Numbered from the stretch's first letter, positions 1 through 6,411 are shown. The stretch is 10,003 bases of DNA from Saprospiraceae bacterium (GCA_020436955.1 JAGQWW010000069.1:1-10003), one strand, 5' to 3'. A program made the numbers and translations. The notes: generated by a model from the sequence alone, not told the origin.

Positions 1-121
1 AAGGCTTTCCAAATAGCAGCCCCCCTCGAGTGGGGAAGGGGGGTGACCACCCAGGATATTGAATCCCCTTTCCCCATCACCAATCCCCTATCCCCAATCT
101 CCTACCACCATTCCCAAAAAC
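1..121. repeat. Low-complexity C-rich flank with degenerate heptamers
   Basis: No gene is visible here. Positions 19-46 hold a C-run/G-run element (CCCCCCTCGAGTGGGG followed by a G-run). Positions 62-109 are built from degenerate 7-bp units of the type AATCCCC (62-68, 69-75, 82-88, 89-95, 96-102), with one 6-bp slip. The heptamer is the reverse complement of the GGGGATT units near the right end of the window. The tract lies downstream of the leftward bL31 gene. Confidence 0.6.
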
Positions 122-156
122 AAAAAAGCCTGACCGGAGACCGATCAGGCTTTTTT
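122..156. terminator. Bidirectional intrinsic terminator after rpmE2
   Basis: The arms AAAAAAGCCTGA (122-133) and TCAGGCTTTTTT (145-156) are perfect inverted repeats. An inner CGG/CCG stem (135-137 with 141-143) closes an AGA loop, interrupted by one C/A mismatch. The A-run and T-run on the two sides allow termination in either direction. It starts 22 bp past the stop codon of the leftward bL31 gene. Confidence 0.85.
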
Positions 157-177
157 AGCAAGCAATAACACTTAGGT

Positions 178-453
178 TTATTCTGCTTGTTCTCTTGCCG
201 CGTATCTAGAGTTGGCAAATTTCTTGTTGAATTTATCGATACGTCCTGCGCTATCAACAAACTTCATTTTACCAGTGAAGAATGGGTGAGATGCGCTGGA
301 GATTTCTAGCTTAATCAAAGGGTACTCGTTGCCGTCTTCCCAAACGATACTATCTTTTGTAGGTGCACATGAACGAGTGACAAATGATACATCGCAAGAG
401 AAATCCTTGAACACAACCATTCTGTAATTATCTGGATGAATACCTTTTTTCAT
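178..453 (-). CDS. rpmE2: Ribosomal protein bL31, type B
   Basis: This 91-residue protein is a component of the large ribosomal subunit and contributes to the bridge with the small subunit. It begins MKKGIHPDNYRMVVFKD and carries the bL31 signature ISSASHPFFTG (51-61), followed by a basic GRIDKFNKKF stretch (70-79). Only two cysteines (C20, C29) are present and there is no CxxC pair, so it is the zinc-independent type B form. In many bacteria that form substitutes for the zinc-binding form under zinc limitation, but in Bacteroidota it is often the only copy. The C-terminal tail after the family core (NSRYAAREQAE) is slightly extended. The gene is monocistronic here, with its own -7 box upstream and a strong hairpin terminator downstream. 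Confidence 0.95.
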   Translation of the reverse strand: MKKGIHPDNYRMVVFKDFSCDVSFVTRSCAPTKDSIVWEDGNEYPLIKLEISSASHPFFTGKMKFVDSAGRIDKFNKKFANSRYAAREQAE

Positions 454-487
454 TGTATACTTTTTAATCTATTTTCCAAATGAGGCG

Positions 488-495
488 CAAAAATA
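488..495 (-). promoter_or_regulatory. Putative -7 box for rpmE2
   Basis: On the minus strand the sequence reads TATTTTTG, matching the Bacteroidota -7 consensus TAnnTTTG. The implied transcript start lies roughly 28 nt before the rpmE2 ATG. I see no convincing TTTG at the -33 position. Confidence 0.45.
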
Positions 496-590
496 AGTAA
501 TATCTTGAAATGATGTCATATTTTTTTAAAAATAATTAAGAAAAACCATCATTTTTCGATGCTCAGGGGTATTAATTTGTGTTTAACTCT

Positions 591-599
591 TACCTTTTG
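591..599 (+). promoter_or_regulatory. Possible -7 box for the UbiA-like gene
   Basis: TACCTTTTG resembles TAnnTTTG with one extra T. It lies about 40 nt before the TTG start. The same nonamer occurs upstream of the lipoprotein gene on the other strand (4566-4574). A TTTG at 576-579 is too close to be a normal -33 box, so this is weak. Confidence 0.3.
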
Positions 600-639
600 T
601 GCACAAACTTAATTCCTAACACAGAATTGCAGGGTCAAT

Positions 640-1500
640 TTGAAATGGTTAAAAGGCATATTGGACTTTCTTTTTTATGGCAATTTTTGGATTGCCTTGT
701 GTGCTTTTGCCTTGATTTTACAGACCGAATACCTTGAAACGCATAAGCTGATTCTAACAGATTACAGTCTCTTTGTCTTTTTCTCCACTTCCTTTTTATA
801 TGGCATTCATCGTATCCTCGGATTGAAGAAGCTTTCAAGTTTTCTTGATAAAGGTCGATTTGTTACCATCAATTACAGGAAAACTCACATCCTTATCATT
901 TCCATTTTAGCAGGAGCTGCAGCTGCCTGGTTTTATTGGCAGCTCGATGTTAAAACAAAAATGGGATTACTCATTCCAGCTGTGCTTTCCCTGGGTTATG
1001 TGTTTCCTATTCTGGGCCCATATGGGCGACTCCGGGATCTCAATTATGTAAAGATTTTCCTTATTGCCTTCATTTGGTCAGCAGTCACCTCCACCCTACC
1101 CTTTATCGAATTGGGAGGCACCAATCATTGGTTTGCCGCTTTGATGTTTGTCGAAAGAGCCCTGTTTGTATTTGCTATTACGATTCCGTTTGACATCCGG
1201 GACTATTCGATCGATTCCTATTCTGAGGTCAAGACCTTTCCCATTACGCTGGGTATTCGAAAATCCATTCAATTGGCAGCAGTATTGTTGATAATCATGG
1301 TAGCCCTGGTTTTTGTACAGGGATATCTTGGCTTCTATAGCAGTGGTGCAATGGTTGGCCTGAGTCTAAGTGCTGCCCTGACTTACTTTTTCATTTTAAA
1401 ATCACCGGAAGTCACGCATGACTATTATTTTACCGGATTGATGGACGGCACCATGATTTTACAGGCCATTTTGACCATCTTTTTCGCCTGGTTTGTTTAA
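640..1500 (+). CDS. UbiA-like membrane protein lacking the first Asp-rich motif
   Basis: A 286-residue integral membrane protein with about eight or nine hydrophobic segments. Residues 184-192 read FDIRDYSID, followed by a Lys-Thr-Phe-Pro-Ile-Thr-Leu-Gly stretch (198-205). This resembles the second Asp-rich motif and following loop of UbiA-family prenyltransferases, which transfer isoprenoid chains to aromatic or lipid acceptors at the membrane. The first motif (NDxxDxxxD) would be expected around residues 45-60, but the sequence there is FFSTSFLYGIHRIL, without acidic residues, so catalysis by the usual two-magnesium mechanism is doubtful. The start is TTG at 640: the upstream in-frame stop is at 610-612, no ATG intervenes, the next Met is residue 108, and an AGGG lies 5 nt before the TTG. 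It stands alone, 130 bp before the esterase gene. Family membership is fairly sure; the substrate is unknown. Confidence 0.7.
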   Translation: MKWLKGILDFLFYGNFWIALCAFALILQTEYLETHKLILTDYSLFVFFSTSFLYGIHRILGLKKLSSFLDKGRFVTINYRKTHILIISILAGAAAAWFYWQLDVKTKMGLLIPAVLSLGYVFPILGPYGRLRDLNYVKIFLIAFIWSAVTSTLPFIELGGTNHWFAALMFVERALFVFAITIPFDIRDYSIDSYSEVKTFPITLGIRKSIQLAAVLLIIMVALVFVQGYLGFYSSGAMVGLSLSAALTYFFILKSPEVTHDYYFTGLMDGTMILQAILTIFFAWFV

Positions 1501-1599
1501 GGCAGAGTCATTTTTTTCCTTTTTAAATAAGATTCTTAAAAATTTGCCTTCAAACAGCATCAAAAATGCATTTGGGGGAATAAAAAGCTAATTTTTTCT

Positions 1600-1607
1600 G
1601 ACCTTTG
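1600..1607 (+). promoter_or_regulatory. Possible -7 box for the esterase-pnuC pair
   Basis: GACCTTTG differs from TAnnTTTG only at its first base and lies 24 nt before the esterase ATG. A TTTG at 1571-1574 could be the -33 element, but the 25-bp spacer is longer than usual. Weak evidence. Confidence 0.3.
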
Positions 1608-1630
1608 TCGCTTCATTTTAATTTGAACCT

Positions 1631-2359
1631 ATGCGCCGAGAAATCAACGGATGGCACAGTCCATCTTTAAACAAACACATGGAGATTGTGACTTATGGTC
1701 ACTTTGGATTTTCACTTTTATTATTACCTACCGCTGCTGCAGATTATCTGGAATACGAAAGATTCCTTTTAATCGATGCTTTGCAGCCAATGATTGAAGC
1801 AGGAAAAGTGAAAGTATTTTCCATCAACAGCATCAACTCTGAAAGCTGGCTCAATCGAAACATGCATCCAAGGCATAAGTCCATTCGTCACAGCCAGTTC
1901 AATGACTATGTGTACAACGAGGTAGTTCCTTTTATAAAAAACAGCACCTCACCTGATACTCCCATTGTAGTCAGTGGAGCATCTTTGGGCGCATTGCATA
2001 GTGCAAATTTATTTTTTAAAAGACCGGACCTCATCAATGGTGTTATCGCCATGAGTGGTGTGTATGATTTACAATCTTACACAGATGGCTATTACGATGA
2101 GGACGTATATTTTAATTCTCCGATCGCCTACCTTCCTAATTTGGGTGACCATGGTCAACTGGAGCAGATGCGCAGGAGTGCCATTCATATCATGACCGGT
2201 TCGGGTGCATATGAATCACCTGAAGCGAGTAAAAATTTATCAGGCATCCTTAATGCGAAAAGCATACCCCACAACCTGGAAATTTGGGGACCTGATATGC
2301 GCCATGACTGGCCTACCTGGAGAGCCATGTTACCATATGTAATCGAGACGAAATTCTAA
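1631..2359 (+). CDS. Putative alpha/beta-hydrolase esterase
   Basis: A 242-residue cytosolic protein without a signal peptide, resembling the esterase D-like branch of the alpha/beta-hydrolases. The nucleophile elbow is GASLG with Ser118, preceded by the hydrophobic strand PIVVS. The catalytic His is probably H225 in RHDWPTW. The segments ESWLNRN (71-77) and GVYDLQSYTDGYYDEDVYFN (143-162) are typical of a bacterial family usually labelled only 'esterase'. The acid residue falls in the region after IHIMTG (185-190), where related proteins as I recall them carry EHDP. Here the sequence is GSGAYES, making E195 the best candidate. The natural substrate is unknown. Its stop is 9 bp from the pnuC start, so the two are probably co-transcribed, though nothing links their functions directly. 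Confidence 0.8.
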   Translation: MRREINGWHSPSLNKHMEIVTYGHFGFSLLLLPTAAADYLEYERFLLIDALQPMIEAGKVKVFSINSINSESWLNRNMHPRHKSIRHSQFNDYVYNEVVPFIKNSTSPDTPIVVSGASLGALHSANLFFKRPDLINGVIAMSGVYDLQSYTDGYYDEDVYFNSPIAYLPNLGDHGQLEQMRRSAIHIMTGSGAYESPEASKNLSGILNAKSIPHNLEIWGPDMRHDWPTWRAMLPYVIETKF

Positions 2360-2368
2360 GCAACCTAC

Positions 2369-2968
2369 ATGGAAGTTTTGGCGGCCCTGGACTGGAGGGA
2401 AGGATTAGCTGTATTGTTCGGCCTTGCCTACGTGGTCCTTGCTGCCAAAAACAGTGTTTGGTGTTGGTTTTGGGGCATTATTAGTTGCTTTTTGTGGGCC
2501 TGGGTGGCTTACGATTTGTACGATCTTTATATCGATGCTCTTCTACAGCTTTTTTATGTCGGCATAAGTGCATGGGGTATCTACAATTGGTTGTACGGAG
2601 GCAAAGGAGAGCAGGAATTGCCCATCACAACCATGACAAGTCGTTCCCATATCATCATCATTTCCACAGGATTAATAGGAAGTGGTTTGACCGGTTATTT
2701 CTTTGCTACGTACACTGCCGCTGCTGCTACCTACCTCGATGCATTTACCACGGTATTTTCCATCATCACCACCTTCCTGGTTATTCGAAGGAAACTGGAA
2801 AACTGGTTGTACTGGATTGTAATTGATGCCGTATATATTTTCTTGTACGCCTCCAGAGGCTCTACCCTTTTCACTTTGTTGTTTGTGGCGTACTTGATTA
2901 TTGCGGTGATTGGGTATTTGGGGTGGAGAAGGGAAATGGGGGAATGGGGGAAATGGGTAAATGGGTAA
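2369..2968 (+). CDS. pnuC: Nicotinamide riboside transporter PnuC
   Basis: A 199-residue inner-membrane protein with about seven transmembrane segments, matching the PnuC family. Members carry nicotinamide riboside across the inner membrane by facilitated diffusion, and phosphorylation inside the cell traps it for NAD synthesis. Family features are the Trp-rich NSVWCWFWGIISC (28-40), QLFYVGISAWGIYNW (60-74) and ENWLYWIVIDAVYIFLY (144-160), which hold the aromatic and polar substrate-contact residues of the family. The ATG at 2369 follows the esterase gene by 9 bp, suggesting an operon. No riboswitch is visible upstream. The last ~11 codons (REMGEWGKWVNG tail) are written in an 8-bp AAATGGGT-type tandem repeat, which also supplies the stop codon, so the C-terminus appears recently reshaped by repeat DNA. 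Confidence 0.92.
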   Translation: MEVLAALDWREGLAVLFGLAYVVLAAKNSVWCWFWGIISCFLWAWVAYDLYDLYIDALLQLFYVGISAWGIYNWLYGGKGEQELPITTMTSRSHIIIISTGLIGSGLTGYFFATYTAAAATYLDAFTTVFSIITTFLVIRRKLENWLYWIVIDAVYIFLYASRGSTLFTLLFVAYLIIAVIGYLGWRREMGEWGKWVNG

Positions 2969-2974
2969 ATGGGA
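2934..2974. repeat. 8-bp tandem repeat overlapping the pnuC 3' end
   Basis: Units of AAATGGGG, GAATGGGG, AAATGGGT, AAATGGGT and AAATGGGA occur in near-perfect tandem. The tract starts inside pnuC and contains its TAA stop (2966-2968). Confidence 0.8.
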
Positions 2975-3057
2975 TTTACGAATTACGGTTTAAGATTTAC
3001 GGCATCTTGGAAGAAGGCGAATAGCGAATAGCGAATAGCGAATAGCGAATAGCGAAT
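2974..3057. repeat. Heptamer tandem repeats ATTTACG and GCGAATA
   Basis: Positions 2974-3001 are four 7-bp units: ATTTACG, AATTACG, GTTTAAG, ATTTACG. Positions 3017-3051 are five exact copies of GCGAATA, followed by a partial copy to 3057. A 15-bp linker separates the two tracts. The gene-free stretch from 2969 to 3709 continues with the palindrome and the direct-repeat array described separately; I find no gene in it. Confidence 0.9.
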
Positions 3058-3103
3058 TTCCAACCCTAAATCTCTAAAATGAAGTATTTCCAACATTAGA
3101 TCC

Positions 3104-3157
3104 TTAAAAAAGAACAGAAGGTCAATGGCATGCCATTGACCTTCTGTTCTTTTTTAA
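3104..3157. terminator. 54-bp perfect palindrome, likely bidirectional terminator
   Basis: The two 27-base arms are exact reverse complements centred on GGCA|TGCC (3130/3131). The outer ends carry A6 and T6, so a hairpin followed by a U-run forms on either strand. It lies between the convergent pnuC (+) and lipoprotein (-) genes and is the only terminator-like structure in that spacer. The central 22 bases are nearly the same as in the palindrome at 9803-9844. Confidence 0.75.
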
Positions 3158-3195
3158 ACCACCGACAAGCGACCAGAATCTAGCATCCTGCTTCC

Positions 3196-3709
3196 AGCCG
3201 GGGTTGGCTTCGACAAGCACAGCCAACAGAGCGGAGTTCGGATTTCACAAATCCTATTCGCCCATTCACCTATTCACCCACTCCCACCTCCAGCAACTAG
3301 CATCCAGAATCCAGCCACATTCTTCTAGCCAGGGTTGGCTTCGACAAGCTCAGCTAACGGAGCGGAGTTCGGATATCACAAATCCTATTCACCTATTCAC
3401 CTATTCACCCACTCCCACTTCCATCTAGAATCCAGAATCCAGCCTCATTCTTCCAGCCGGGGTTGGATTCGACAAGCTCAGCTAACGGAGCAGAGTTCGT
3501 AGTTCACAAATCCTATTTGCCCATTCACCTATTCACCCACTCCCACTTCCATCTAGAATCAAGCATCCAGAATCCAGAATCCAGCCTCATTCTTCTAGCC
3601 AGGGTTGGATTCGACAAGCTCAGCTAACAGAGCGGAGTTCGGATTTCACAAACCCTATTCACCCACTCCCACTTCCAGCAACTAGCATCTAGCATCCAGC
3701 TCCCAGCCA
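3196..3709. repeat. Four-copy direct repeat array, period about 130 bp
   Basis: Copies begin at 3196, 3327, 3455 and 3597 (steps of 131, 128 and 142 bp), and the fourth runs to the lipoprotein stop codon. Each has a conserved ~50-bp head, AGCC[G/A]GGGTTGG then TTCGACAAGC and later GAGTTCG, then TCACAAA[T/C]CCTATT. After that come variable runs of CTATTCAC, CACTCCCAC and 7-bp CCAGAAT or TAGCATC units. In copy 1 the head can fold (GTTGGCT with AGCCAAC), and copy 2 keeps the stem with one G-T pair. Short open frames crossing this array are not credible genes. Confidence 0.9.
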
Positions 3710-4531
3710 TCATCTCCACCAGGCTTTCAACAAAATATCTTTGGTAGTGCCATCCGGCAAAGTAATGGTTGCGATGCGATCGCAGGTTCCATCTCCGTAA
3801 TCCAGGATGGCAGTATTGGCACCTCGGGTCAACTCAACAATACCCTGAGTGATGTTGAAACATGTGCGAGGCTTGATAAGACCTGTTGTGATGAAGGCTG
3901 AGAAGGAATTGCCTGCACGGTTGGTTCCTGTTACAGAGCCATTGATTTCGTATACATCGTCCAAACGCTCAGGCGTATCGGCGCCTTCGATTTTGCAAAG
4001 GTCATGGCTTCCGGTAAAGGAAGCAGACGTTCCGTTTGGAAAGGTAATAGTCTTATCGACCGTACGACTGAAGCAAGGGTAACCAGCTGCATCTCCATTG
4101 TTAACCCAGGTATTGGTTCCATCAACAGATGCGCCATCGACTGTGAAGTCCACGAAAGTGAGGGTGCGGGTAGCACCAGGATTTTTGGGGTCATCGCTAA
4201 TGGTAACGATAATTTTTCCTGACAATTCACGGCCATTTCTAGCTGTACATCCTGTTCCATAATCCAGTGTGATGGTGTTGGGGTATTCACCCAATGGTTT
4301 ATCCATGGTTACGGTTACACAATTGCTTCGGTCTTCAACGGTTCCTTCCACCAGGCCATCGAGGGTAAGGTCAAATTCCTGGTCCATATCTTCGGTAATG
4401 GTTTGTAAGGCAGTGAAATCTTCACCTGTGGAGGTCATGGTATCCTGTACAATTGCAGCGTCTTTCTCACAAGAGGTAAAAACAAACATCATAGATGCCA
4501 AAAGCATCGTGCTTAGCAACAACTTTTTCAT
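3710..4531 (-). CDS. Secreted lipoprotein with three Cys-bounded modules
   Basis: A 273-residue protein of unrecognised family. Residues 1-20 form a lipoprotein signal peptide ending in the lipobox FTSC, with C21 the lipidated cysteine. The following EKD resembles the acidic/lysine export signal that sends Bacteroidota lipoproteins to the cell surface, so exposure outside the outer membrane is plausible. The mature part is beta-rich, with many Thr, Gly and Asp residues. Six further cysteines fall into three pairs at similar spacing: C71-C95, C153-C179 and C224-C250. Each first Cys begins a CxxxT motif (CVTVT, CFSRT, CFNIT). Modules 1 and 3 share a LDYGxG(T)C ending. This suggests a triplicated disulfide-bonded module. 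It is transcribed toward the repeat array, divergent from pyrR, and has no obvious partner gene. Confidence 0.85.
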   Translation of the reverse strand: MKKLLLSTMLLASMMFVFTSCEKDAAIVQDTMTSTGEDFTALQTITEDMDQEFDLTLDGLVEGTVEDRSNCVTVTMDKPLGEYPNTITLDYGTGCTARNGRELSGKIIVTISDDPKNPGATRTLTFVDFTVDGASVDGTNTWVNNGDAAGYPCFSRTVDKTITFPNGTSASFTGSHDLCKIEGADTPERLDDVYEINGSVTGTNRAGNSFSAFITTGLIKPRTCFNITQGIVELTRGANTAILDYGDGTCDRIATITLPDGTTKDILLKAWWR

Positions 4532-4565
4532 TTTCCTGATTTTTTAGTGTTTAATAAATGGACTT

Positions 4566-4574
4566 CAAAAGGTA
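4566..4574 (-). promoter_or_regulatory. Possible -7 box for the lipoprotein gene
   Basis: The minus strand reads TACCTTTTG, one base longer than TAnnTTTG, at a distance implying a ~28-nt A/T-rich leader. The same nonamer lies before the UbiA-like gene. No good -33 element is visible. Confidence 0.3.
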
Positions 4575-4754
4575 GACGGACCATCTTCAAATGCGCGCAG
4601 AAAACAGATTGTCAGGTAAGGTTCACATCATAAATAGAAATGTAATTTGGATTAAACACTACTATTGACTGGAATAGTATCTGATGGTTTAACCGATTTG
4701 AAAAAAAAATTATTTTTTTCTTCATACAGTTTAAATAAGCATACTTGCCTTGAC

Positions 4755-4762
4755 TATATTTG
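4755..4762 (+). promoter_or_regulatory. -7 promoter box directly before pyrR
   Basis: TATATTTG is an exact match to TAnnTTTG and ends only 6 nt before the pyrR ATG at 4769, so the transcript would be leaderless or nearly so. TTTA at 4730-4733 sits 21 bp upstream and could be a weak -33 element. An A9/T7 tract (4701-4719) lies further upstream. Confidence 0.55.
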
Positions 4763-4768
4763 CCACGT

Positions 4769-5317
4769 ATGCAAAGAGGCCGTACCATATTAAGTAAGGA
4801 ACATTTCCAATTGACCATCGAGCGATTGTGTCATCAATTGATCGAGCAGTACGACGATTTCTCCAATACCTGCCTGGTTGGCATTCAGCCACGAGGTGTA
4901 TTTTTCTCCGACCGTTTGAAAGAAAGACTAACCGACATCCTCGGCTCTTCTAATTTTGATTACGGCAAATTGGACATCACTTTTTACCGTGATGATTTCA
5001 GACATCGGGAAAAACCTTTGAAAGCCTACTCGAACCAAATGGAGTTCCTGGTAGAAAACAAAAAGGTCTTATTGGTAGATGATGTATTGTATACCGGTAG
5101 AACCATTCAAGCAGCACTAGCGGGTTTACAAGATTACGGAAGGCCGGAAAGCGTCGAATTGGTCGCACTGGTAGACAGGAGATTCAACAGGCATTTGCCG
5201 ATTCATGCGGACTATGTTGGAATTACGATTGATGCGCTGGATGAAGCATACGTAAAAGTAGAATGGAAAGAGACGGATACATCCGACAGGATTTTATTGT
5301 ATCCGCATAAAGTATAG
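4769..5317 (+). CDS. pyrR: Pyr operon regulator PyrR / uracil phosphoribosyltransferase
   Basis: A 182-residue cytosolic protein of the PyrR family. In Bacillus PyrR binds pyr mRNA in response to UMP and also makes UMP from uracil and PRPP. The PRPP-binding motif VLLVDDVLYTGRT lies at residues 100-112. Other family landmarks are VGIQPRG (37-43) and LVDRRFNRHLPIHADYVG (134-151). A TTG at 4760 would add three residues, but it lies inside the promoter box and only 9 bp after an in-frame stop, so the ATG at 4769 is the better start. The next gene, pyrB, follows 27 bp later. No PyrR-type anti-antiterminator hairpin is evident before either gene, so whether it regulates by RNA binding here, or acts mainly as the enzyme, cannot be told. 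Confidence 0.92.
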   Translation: MQRGRTILSKEHFQLTIERLCHQLIEQYDDFSNTCLVGIQPRGVFFSDRLKERLTDILGSSNFDYGKLDITFYRDDFRHREKPLKAYSNQMEFLVENKKVLLVDDVLYTGRTIQAALAGLQDYGRPESVELVALVDRRFNRHLPIHADYVGITIDALDEAYVKVEWKETDTSDRILLYPHKV

Positions 5318-5344
5318 ATTTTTTAATAGGCGAGACACAAATTC

Positions 5345-6274
5345 ATGGCAGAACAACTTAGCACGAATCACCTGCTCGGGATCAAGGACCTTACTCCACA
5401 GGATATTCAGCTAATTTTCGAAACCGCTGATACCTTCAAGGAAGTTATTAATCGCCCTATTAAAAAAGTGCCTTCCCTACGCGACATAACCATTGCAAAT
5501 ATATTTTTTGAAAATTCGACTCGTACGAGAATCTCTTTTGAGTTAGCTGAAAAGAGGTTATCAGCCGATGTGTTGAATTTTTCTGCATCTTCCTCCTCTG
5601 TCAACAAGGGTGAAACCCTGTTGGATACCGTCAACAATATCCTGGCAATGAAAGTGGATATGGTAGTGATGCGCCACCCGGCTCCAGGAGCACCGCATTA
5701 TCTATCAAAGCGTATCAAAGCCAATGTGGTAAATGCAGGAGACGGTACACACGAACACCCTACCCAGGCATTACTTGACGCATTTTCGATGCGTGAACAG
5801 TTAGGAGACCTGGGTGGAAAAAAGATTGCCATTTTTGGTGACATCTTACATTCAAGAGTTGCTTTGAGTAATATATTTTGTTTACAAAAACTCGGAGCGG
5901 AAGTAACGGTCTGTGGTCCCCCTACCCTCATTCCTAAATTCATCCATAAACTTGGTGTAAAGGTCAGCCATAATGTAAGAGAGACATTGCAGTGGTGCGA
6001 TGTTGCGAACATCCTTCGTATACAGTTGGAAAGACAGGACATCAAGTTTTTCCCATCCTTGCGCGAATACTCTCAACATTTTGGTATTAACAAAGGCTTG
6101 CTGGATAGCCTGAAGAAAGAAATTGTAATCATGCACCCGGGTCCTATCAACCGAGGCGTGGAAATTACCAGTGATGTAGCAGACTCTGACCATTCCATCA
6201 TTTTACAACAAGTTGAAAACGGAGTTGCAGTAAGGATGGCAGTTTTATTCCTACTGGCTGCAAAACGCGGATAA
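5345..6274 (+). CDS. pyrB: Aspartate carbamoyltransferase catalytic chain
   Basis: This 309-residue enzyme joins carbamoyl phosphate and L-aspartate to form N-carbamoyl-aspartate, the committed step of pyrimidine synthesis. The carbamoyl-phosphate loop STRTR is at 58-62. The loop that reaches into the neighbouring subunit's active site is SSSSVNKGET (82-91) with Lys88. MRHPAPGA (109-116), HPTQALLDAF (138-147) and HPGPINRG (264-271) complete the site. Length and motif order are normal for the family, and nothing looks broken. It is co-oriented with pyrR 27 bp upstream and probably shares its transcript. No regulatory chain (pyrI) is adjacent, so the enzyme is probably not regulated through PyrI. 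Downstream there is only a weak hairpin. Confidence 0.97.
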   Translation: MAEQLSTNHLLGIKDLTPQDIQLIFETADTFKEVINRPIKKVPSLRDITIANIFFENSTRTRISFELAEKRLSADVLNFSASSSSVNKGETLLDTVNNILAMKVDMVVMRHPAPGAPHYLSKRIKANVVNAGDGTHEHPTQALLDAFSMREQLGDLGGKKIAIFGDILHSRVALSNIFCLQKLGAEVTVCGPPTLIPKFIHKLGVKVSHNVRETLQWCDVANILRIQLERQDIKFFPSLREYSQHFGINKGLLDSLKKEIVIMHPGPINRGVEITSDVADSDHSIILQQVENGVAVRMAVLFLLAAKRG

Positions 6275-6291
6275 GGTCATGCAACCTTTTT
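6273..6291 (+). terminator. Weak hairpin at the pyrB stop
   Basis: AAGGT (6273-6277) pairs with ACCTT (6284-6288) around a 6-nt loop, and a run of five T follows. The stem is only 5 bp and overlaps the stop codon, so termination may be inefficient. Confidence 0.3.
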
Positions 6292-6397
6292 GATTATTTT
6301 CGCACTTATTTGTACATTAGTATAGGCTTTCACAAGAGTCTTTGGAGTCTTCCCAACTTCTATCTTGCGCCCTAATCCTGGATAAAGATTTAGTAAG

Positions 6398-6411
6398 ACG
6401 CTTTAAAGCGT
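6398..6411. promoter_or_regulatory. 14-bp perfect palindrome upstream of the coiled-coil gene
   Basis: ACGCTTTAAAGCGT is a perfect inverted repeat 52 bp before the start codon of the 1045-residue protein gene. A second inverted repeat, GCAATT (6431-6436) with AATTGC (6445-6450), lies between it and the start. The first has the size of a regulator-binding site. No known operator is recognised. Confidence 0.35.

Noticed and set aside
1520..1542. Terminator after the UbiA-like gene
   Set aside because: TTTTTAA/TTAAAAA is a purely A/T stem of 7 bp that would be unstable and is expected often in this A/T-rich spacer.
2360..2368. Riboswitch before pnuC
   Set aside because: Only 9 bp separate the esterase stop and the pnuC start, and the spacer before the esterase shows no recognisable aptamer.
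3204..3428. 74-residue open frame on the + strand
   Set aside because: It lies wholly inside the direct-repeat array and its protein repeats the same phrases (e.g. SPIHLFTHS, NPIHLFTYS).
3196..3709. CRISPR array
   Set aside because: Units are about 130 bp with variable low-complexity tails, there are no constant-length unique spacers, and no cas genes are nearby.
3931..4547. Overlapping frames on both strands at the lipoprotein gene
   Set aside because: They are shadows of the lipoprotein reading frame, which has a signal peptide, lipobox and a sensible promoter position.
4760..4768. TTG at 4760 as the pyrR start
   Set aside because: This codon is part of the TATATTTG promoter box, so it would probably not be in the transcript. 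The ATG at 4769 fits the usual PyrR N-terminus.
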